Assembly: GCA_023259065.1 (NCBI GenBank)
Contig: JAHFQY010000003.1
Location: 1-34,042, forward strand
DNA: 34,042 bases
Reading direction: 5' to 3'
Source of the DNA: Nitrosomonadales bacterium
GTDB taxonomy: Bacteria > Pseudomonadota > Gammaproteobacteria > Burkholderiales > Gallionellaceae
Of the stretch, positions 29,882 through 34,042 are shown piece by piece; the stretch's first letter is position 1; every line of letters begins with the position of its first letter. The notes under the pieces were generated by a model, which worked only from the letters and a program-made list of their open reading frames with translations, was not told the DNA's origin and made no database searches. The translations under genes were made by a program, and so were the position numbers.

Positions 29882-30793
29882 ATGAATACGCCACCTGACA
29901 ACAAGATTTCCAATCCCCATGACGCCATGCAGATTCTGCGCGATCTGGATACCGGCATCATGAATCATCTGGCCTGGTTGAAAAAGCTGCACCGCGCCCT
30001 GATCTGCAATGAAACGCCGTCGGAGGCCGATTTGTCTGCGGACGCGCATTGCCAGTGCAAATTCGGCCGCTGGTACTACCAGGGTGGCAACCATCCCGAG
30101 CTGCGCGCAAGCCCGATATTCCAGGTGATTGGCGATCTGCACAAATCCATGCATGACGCGGCGCGCGGCCTGCTGCAGAAGCAAAGTGCGGGGCGTGCAA
30201 TCACTTACGATGAATATGACGCATTCATGGATCAGGCAATTTCGTTCAAATGGAAAGTGCGCTGCCTGCAGTTTGAAATCGTGAAAAGTATCTGTGTGGT
30301 CGATCACCTCACCGGTGCGTGGAACCGCCAATCCATGCTTGCCAAGCTGGCCGAGGAGATGGAGCGCATGAACCGCAACGGCCTGTCCAGCTGCATCTGC
30401 ATGATGGATATCGACCATTTCAAACAGGTTAACGATGGCTACGGCCACCCGGCGGGCGACCAGGTATTGCAGGCTGCCGTGCACTTTGTAAGCGAGCAAC
30501 TGCGCAAATATGATTCCATCTTCCGCTACGGCGGTGAGGAATTCCTGATCTGCATGCCCAATATCAGCCTGCAGGCAGCAACGCTGACGTTGGATCGCCT
30601 GCGTGCAAAGCTGGAACAACTCAGCATTCCCCTGGCTGACGGTCAATCACTCAGCATTACCGCTTCTTTCGGGGTGGCGGAGATGAAAACCGCGATATCC
30701 ATACAGGACACCATACACATGGCCGACCACGCCCTGTTGTGTGCCAAATCCAAAGGCCGCAACCAGGTTTGCATGTGGGAAATTGAAGAGTAA
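29882..30793 (+). CDS. CZB-GGDEF diguanylate cyclase, DgcZ-like (zinc-sensing)
   Basis: A 303-residue protein. The N-terminal CZB (chemoreceptor zinc-binding) domain has its four ligands: His29 (NHLAWLKKLH), Cys59 (CKFGRWYY), His87 and His91 (DLHKSMH). The spacing matches E. coli DgcZ. The C-terminal cyclase (about 141-300) has DHLTGAWNR, the active-site GGEEF (217-221) and an allosteric I-site RxxD (RKYD, 208-211). It makes cyclic di-GMP and in DgcZ is inhibited by zinc. The start at ATG 29882 has GAGGAA upstream. Confidence 0.95.
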   Translation: MNTPPDNKISNPHDAMQILRDLDTGIMNHLAWLKKLHRALICNETPSEADLSADAHCQCKFGRWYYQGGNHPELRASPIFQVIGDLHKSMHDAARGLLQKQSAGRAITYDEYDAFMDQAISFKWKVRCLQFEIVKSICVVDHLTGAWNRQSMLAKLAEEMERMNRNGLSSCICMMDIDHFKQVNDGYGHPAGDQVLQAAVHFVSEQLRKYDSIFRYGGEEFLICMPNISLQAATLTLDRLRAKLEQLSIPLADGQSLSITASFGVAEMKTAISIQDTIHMADHALLCAKSKGRNQVCMWEIEE

Positions 30794-30920
30794 TTGTTTG
30801 GCCGGAGCGCTGGTGTGTTGAATTTGCGTGCCGCCATTTCCGTAATGCGCCGTATTTTTTTATGATGTAAACGCACCCCGCATTGCAATACCCACAGTTA
30901 ACTTACTCAAGGAGAGCTCA

Positions 30921-31490
30921 ATGAGTTTCATGCTGGTTTTCTTCGCTATTCTCCTCATCGCCGCAATCTACTTTGTCAGCCTGTACAACAACCTGGTGCA
31001 GCTCAAGCATGGCGTGAGCAAGGCCTGGGCCAATATCGACGTGCTGCTCAAGCAGCGCCACGACGAGCTGCCCAAGCTGGTAGAGGTGTGCAAGCAATAC
31101 AAACAGTTCGAGCAGGAAACCTTGCAGCGAGTGATTGCGGCGCGCTCACAAGTGCAGACTGCGCGCGAGGGGCAGGACATCGAGGCGCTGGGCAAGGCCG
31201 AAGGGGCGCTGCGCATGGGCCTGGGCAACATCTTTGCCGTGGCCGAGGCCTACCCGGAACTGAAAGCCAATGAAAACTTCATGCAGTTGCAAACACGCAT
31301 CACCGGGCTGGAGAACGGCATTGCCGACCGCCGCGAGCTGTATAACGAATCGGTAAACATCTACAACGTGGGCATCGAGCAATTTCCCGCCGTGATGATA
31401 GCCGGTGCGTTCAACTTCACCAGCAAGCCCTTGCTGGAATTTGCCGCCGCCGAGAAAACCGATGTCGACATGAAATCGCTGTTCAGCTAA
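30921..31490 (+). CDS. lemA: LemA family protein
   Basis: A 189-residue protein with an N-terminal membrane segment (LVFFAILLIAAIYFVSLYNNLV, residues about 4-25). The long helical LemA domain follows: LKHGVSKAWANIDVLLKQRHDELPKLVEVCKQY, QLQTRITGLENGIADRRELYNESVNIYNVGIEQFP. LemA proteins are widespread, with four-helix-bundle structure and unclear role. AAGGAG lies shortly before the ATG. It is six bases from the GIDE-domain gene, with which it evidently forms an operon. Confidence 0.93.
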   Translation: MSFMLVFFAILLIAAIYFVSLYNNLVQLKHGVSKAWANIDVLLKQRHDELPKLVEVCKQYKQFEQETLQRVIAARSQVQTAREGQDIEALGKAEGALRMGLGNIFAVAEAYPELKANENFMQLQTRITGLENGIADRRELYNESVNIYNVGIEQFPAVMIAGAFNFTSKPLLEFAAAEKTDVDMKSLFS

Positions 31491-31496
31491 AACACC

Positions 31497-32390
31497 ATGT
31501 TCAGCTCGTTGCGCCGCAGCTATGCGGAGCTGCTTACTTCCGGCGCGCAGTTGCTGTTGCTGGGGGTGGGCTTTCACGTGGGCACACGTGAGGCGTGGCT
31601 GATCTGTCTGGGCTTGATGCCCGTGATCAGCCTGTTCGCATGGTATTCATCGCTGCACCGCCTGCGCATCATCAGCGGCACGCCAACCTCCAGCGTGGCC
31701 TCCGCAGCGCAGGGTTATGTCGAGCTGCAGGGACGCGGGCGCGACTACGAGCCGCGCCTGATCAGCAAGCTCAGGGGTCTGCCCTGCCTTTGGTACCGCT
31801 ATCGCATCGAGGAAAAAAACGGCAAGAACGAGTGGAGCATAGTCGATAGCGGTGAAACCAGCGAGCCTTTCCTGCTGGATGACGGCAGCGGCACGTGCAT
31901 CGTCGATCCCAGCGGGGCGGAGATACATACCAAGCACAAGGATAGCTGGAGCGAGGCGCAATATCGCTACACGGAATGGAAATTGATCGGCGGGGATTAC
32001 GTCTACACCCTGGGCCAATTCATGACCAGGGGCGGCAGCACGGTGGAAAGCTCGCTAAACGAGGAGGTGAAACAGGTATTGGCGGAGTGGAAGCTGGACA
32101 TGCCCAAACTGCGCGAGCGTTTCGACCTCAACAACGACGGCATATTTGACGACAAGGAATGGATGCTGGCGCGCCAGGCCGCCAGGCGCGAGGCGGAAAA
32201 GCGCCTGGCAGCGGCGCGCGCAGAGCCCGATATGAATTTCCTGATGCAGCCGCGTGACGGCCGTTTGTTCCTGATCAGCAATATCGACCAGGACACACTG
32301 GCGCGGCGCTACCTGGTCTGGTCGTGGCTGCACGTCATCATATTGCTGGGCTCGCTGGCAGGGTTGACCTGGATGTTGAGCAAGCCTTGA
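31497..32390 (+). CDS. GIDE (E3-ligase-like)-domain membrane protein with an EF-hand
   Basis: A 297-residue protein. Two N-terminal hydrophobic segments (residues about 14-28 and 34-49) precede a GIDE domain (about 60-190): LISKLRGLPCLWYRYRIEEKN...SIVDSGETSEPFLLDDGSGTCIVDPSGAEI. A helical region follows, with a canonical EF-hand loop DLNNDGIFDDKE at residues 210-221 (calcium ligands at positions 1, 3, 5, 9 and 12). A C-terminal membrane helix (about 275-294) ends the protein. Bacterial GIDE proteins next to lemA lack the RING ligase domain. The function is unknown; the calcium site is inferred from motif only. Confidence 0.85.
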   Translation: MFSSLRRSYAELLTSGAQLLLLGVGFHVGTREAWLICLGLMPVISLFAWYSSLHRLRIISGTPTSSVASAAQGYVELQGRGRDYEPRLISKLRGLPCLWYRYRIEEKNGKNEWSIVDSGETSEPFLLDDGSGTCIVDPSGAEIHTKHKDSWSEAQYRYTEWKLIGGDYVYTLGQFMTRGGSTVESSLNEEVKQVLAEWKLDMPKLRERFDLNNDGIFDDKEWMLARQAARREAEKRLAAARAEPDMNFLMQPRDGRLFLISNIDQDTLARRYLVWSWLHVIILLGSLAGLTWMLSKP

Positions 32391-32403
32391 TGACTATCAG
32401 GGT

Positions 32404-33225
32404 TTACTGGCGAGTGCGTGCTTTCTCGTAAAGCGGAATCACCGTAGGCAGCAACGCCTCGATCTGCTCCACGCGATTTTGTTCGGCAGGGTGCGTGCTC
32501 ATGAACTCGGGCGGGTGGCCGCCGCCGCTGACCTGCATCATCTTCTTCCACAGGCTGACCCCGGCGCGCGGGTCGTAACCGGAACGCGCGGTCAGCTCCA
32601 GGCCGATGACGTCCGCTTCGCTCTCGTCAGTGCGGCTGAATTTGGTGGCTATCAAAGCTTCATAAACCGTGCCGGCCACCTCGGATGAGGCGCTGCCCAG
32701 GCCCAGCAGAGCCGAGCCCAGGTCAATTGCGGCCTGCGCGGCAATCGCCTGCGACACCTGCTCGCGCGAATGTTCGCGCAGGGCGTGGGCAATTTCGTGG
32801 CCCATCACGATGGCGATTTCATCATCACCAAGCTGTAGTTGATTGATCAGGCCGGAGTAGAACATGATCTTGCCGCCGGGCATGCAGAAGGCATTCAGCT
32901 CCTTGCTGCCGAGCACATTGACCTCCCATTTCCACCCCGGCGCATCAGCGCGGAAAACGGCAGTCTGCGGCTCAAGGCGCTTGGCGATGGCCTGCACGCG
33001 CAACAGCATGGCGTGATCCTGATTCAGCGTGCCCTTGGCGGCCGCGTCCTTTTTCATCTTGGCATAACTCTGCGTGGCGGTTTGCTCCAGCTGGTCGGAA
33101 GAGATCAGCATCAGCTGCGAGCGTTTCGCCCCAACCGCACCTCCGGAGGTGGTGGTCTGGCAGGCGCTGAGGGAGAGCAGCAACAACGAGGTTGGCAGGA
33201 TCAGGTTAATTCGCAATAGATTCAT
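32404..33225 (-). CDS. M48-family zinc metalloprotease, lipoprotein
   Basis: A 273-residue periplasmic lipoprotein protease. The signal peptide MNLLRINLILPTSLLLLSLSAC carries a lipobox (LSAC). The M48 motif HEIAH is at residues 143-147 with the third ligand probably in SEADVIGLEL. The closing STHPAEQNRVEQIEALLP is typical of the LoiP/YcaL type. Such proteases clear damaged outer-membrane proteins. The ATG at 33225 was chosen because it gives a proper signal peptide. It is convergent with the GIDE gene. LemA, GIDE-like and M48 proteins often occur together. Confidence 0.92.
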   Translation of the reverse strand: MNLLRINLILPTSLLLLSLSACQTTTSGGAVGAKRSQLMLISSDQLEQTATQSYAKMKKDAAAKGTLNQDHAMLLRVQAIAKRLEPQTAVFRADAPGWKWEVNVLGSKELNAFCMPGGKIMFYSGLINQLQLGDDEIAIVMGHEIAHALREHSREQVSQAIAAQAAIDLGSALLGLGSASSEVAGTVYEALIATKFSRTDESEADVIGLELTARSGYDPRAGVSLWKKMMQVSGGGHPPEFMSTHPAEQNRVEQIEALLPTVIPLYEKARTRQ

Positions 33226-33359
33226 GGTGCAAGACATGGTTCGGTTAACAGCCGAACATTTTATCACGGCGCAATTGTGCACAAGGCACTGCCCGATTTT
33301 ATAATGATGGCCAGTCAGTAATTTGGGCACACGCGCCCGACAAGAAAGAGAGAAACTCA

Positions 33360-33674
33360 GTGACCCAACCAGACCAACAAGAAATTCTGCGCGCCAAGGT
33401 AAACCTGGAAACCTCGCGCATAGCGTGGAAAGAGCTGCAGCGCTATTTCGCCAGCGGCTCTGCAATTGCGGTGAGCAGCAAGCTGGATCTGGTCGAAGTT
33501 GCGTATCAGATGTCCGCAGACAACAAGGTGCAAGTCGCGCAGTGGCTGCAGGAAGGAATGGTGGGCAAGGTGAGCGACGAGCAGGCCGCAGCGTGGTATG
33601 AGGAGGATGCCGACATGTGGGCCGTGGTGATCAGTCCGTGGGTGCTGGTGCAACAAGTCGGATTGCTGAGCTGA
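33360..33674 (+). CDS. DUF2288 family protein
   Basis: A 104-residue protein. LRAKVNLETSRIAWKELQRYFASGSAIAVSSKLDLVEVAYQMSADNKVQVAQWL and AAWYEEDADMWAVVISPWVLVQ match the DUF2288 family, which is common in Betaproteobacteria and has no assigned role. The start is GTG at 33360 after a weak AGAGAGAAA-type ribosome binding site. The predicted promoter is in the short gap with the divergent M48 gene. Confidence 0.88.
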   Translation: MTQPDQQEILRAKVNLETSRIAWKELQRYFASGSAIAVSSKLDLVEVAYQMSADNKVQVAQWLQEGMVGKVSDEQAAAWYEEDADMWAVVISPWVLVQQVGLLS

Positions 33675-33693
33675 ATACTAAAAAAGACAGTTG

Positions 33694-33769
33694 TCCGCAG
33701 ATTACGCAGATTAAATTGATTATCTGTGTACCCGCAGGGCACAAGAACCTCTTCGAGGTAATCTGCGGA
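33694..33769. repeat. Inverted repeat with 12-bp arms
   Basis: TCCGCAGATTAC (33694-33705) and GTAATCTGCGGA (33758-33769) are perfect reverse complements 52 bases apart. Shorter related copies (CGCAGATT at 33705-33712) lie inside. The gap holds no gene. It resembles a dispersed repeat and may end the flanking convergent transcripts. Confidence 0.6.
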
Positions 33770-33815
33770 TCGAACTGATTTTTATGAGCTTATCGGCCTG
33801 CAGGATTGCTCTGTC

Positions 33816-34042
33816 TTACTTTTTGGATGCAGACCAGTTGTAAGCGCGCACTTTGCCCTGGGTATCAAACTTGATTTGCAGGATTTTGACCTTGGCTGTG
33901 CTCATGTCGGGCAGCTCGCCTTCGGCGTAGTAGTAAGCCCACTCATCAAAACGCTCGCCATCAACGGCCAGGCTCACGCCCACGCTGGTGGGTTCGCCCA
34001 GCCAGTTGCGCACCTGGGCTTGGGTGGTGACGCCGCGCTCGA
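33816..34042 (-). CDS. SmpA/OmlA (BamE)-like domain protein, C-terminal part (partial)
   Basis: The gene enters from the right edge of the window. The readable part begins ERGVTTQAQVRNWLGEPTSVG and includes FDEWAYYYAEGELPD and VKILQIKFDTQGKVRAYNWSAS. These are the features of SmpA/OmlA-fold lipoproteins (the LGEPT and the W-Y-Y strand are recurrent). BamE of the outer-membrane assembly complex has this fold, but so do other small lipoproteins, and the N terminus is missing. Assignment to BamE itself is not supported. Confidence 0.75.
   Translation of the reverse strand, partial: ERGVTTQAQVRNWLGEPTSVGVSLAVDGERFDEWAYYYAEGELPDMSTAKVKILQIKFDTQGKVRAYNWSASKK

Overview
The window reads as chromosomal DNA of a betaproteobacterium, most probably of the Nitrosomonadales (Gallionella or Sideroxydans type). 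This placement rests on gene content, synteny and codon style, not on a marker gene. The backbone is GC-rich and densely packed. It is interrupted by two AT-richer stretches that look like integron gene cassettes without an integrase (CALIN-type arrays).

Layout. (1) 1-4517: end of glmS, an orphan ParA-type ATPase, then a minus-strand operon of a YhcC-type radical SAM protein, ubiU, ubiV and ubiT. UbiUVT carry out oxygen-independent ubiquinone hydroxylation. A near-consensus FNR/ANR box and a -10 element lie upstream at class II spacing. (2) 4673-9637: a lone terminator, a small Cys-rich ORF, a ParDE toxin-antitoxin pair, and then promoterless cassette ORFs separated by attC sites. One cassette is split by an IS4-family element whose transposase is frameshifted. 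The last attC overlaps the stop codon of ubiB. (3) 9632-14706, minus strand: ubiB, ubiJ, a Tim44-domain protein, an RluA-family pseudouridine synthase, a small Cys-rich conserved protein, yjdM and ubiE. (4) 14836-18714, minus strand: a DUF971 protein, a heptose-1-phosphate adenylyltransferase, dolP, diaA/gmhA, yraN and lpoA. These diverge from rsmI and pyrC on the plus strand. The order matches the E. coli rsmI-lpoA-yraN-diaA-dolP block. (5) 20627-28192: a second attC array of seven well-preserved sites carrying small unknown proteins, small membrane proteins and an AlbA_2-type protein. It then decays into transposon remnants, two more toxin-antitoxin pairs, a collapsed attC and a lone attC half-site. 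(6) 26716-34042: a GNAT/FemAB-like protein, a YCII protein, a SnoaL-like protein, a membrane protein, a gamma-carbonic-anhydrase-like protein, a zinc-sensing (CZB) diguanylate cyclase, LemA, a GIDE-domain membrane protein with an EF-hand, an M48 lipoprotein protease, a DUF2288 protein and the end of a SmpA/OmlA-like protein.

How the parts work together. The window holds the oxygen-independent ubiquinone hydroxylation genes (ubiUVT) and part of the aerobic ubiquinone machinery (ubiE, ubiJ, ubiB), separated only by a cassette array. That suits an organism living across oxic-anoxic boundaries. The two cassette arrays are the accessory part. Both begin with nearly the same ~54 bp leader, neither has an integrase in view, and three toxin-antitoxin modules lie in or beside them, probably stabilising them. 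The leader, a fused double attC, a collapsed attC and a Vibrio-repeat-sized attC are the least ordinary features. All calls were made by eye from sequence; no database search was run.
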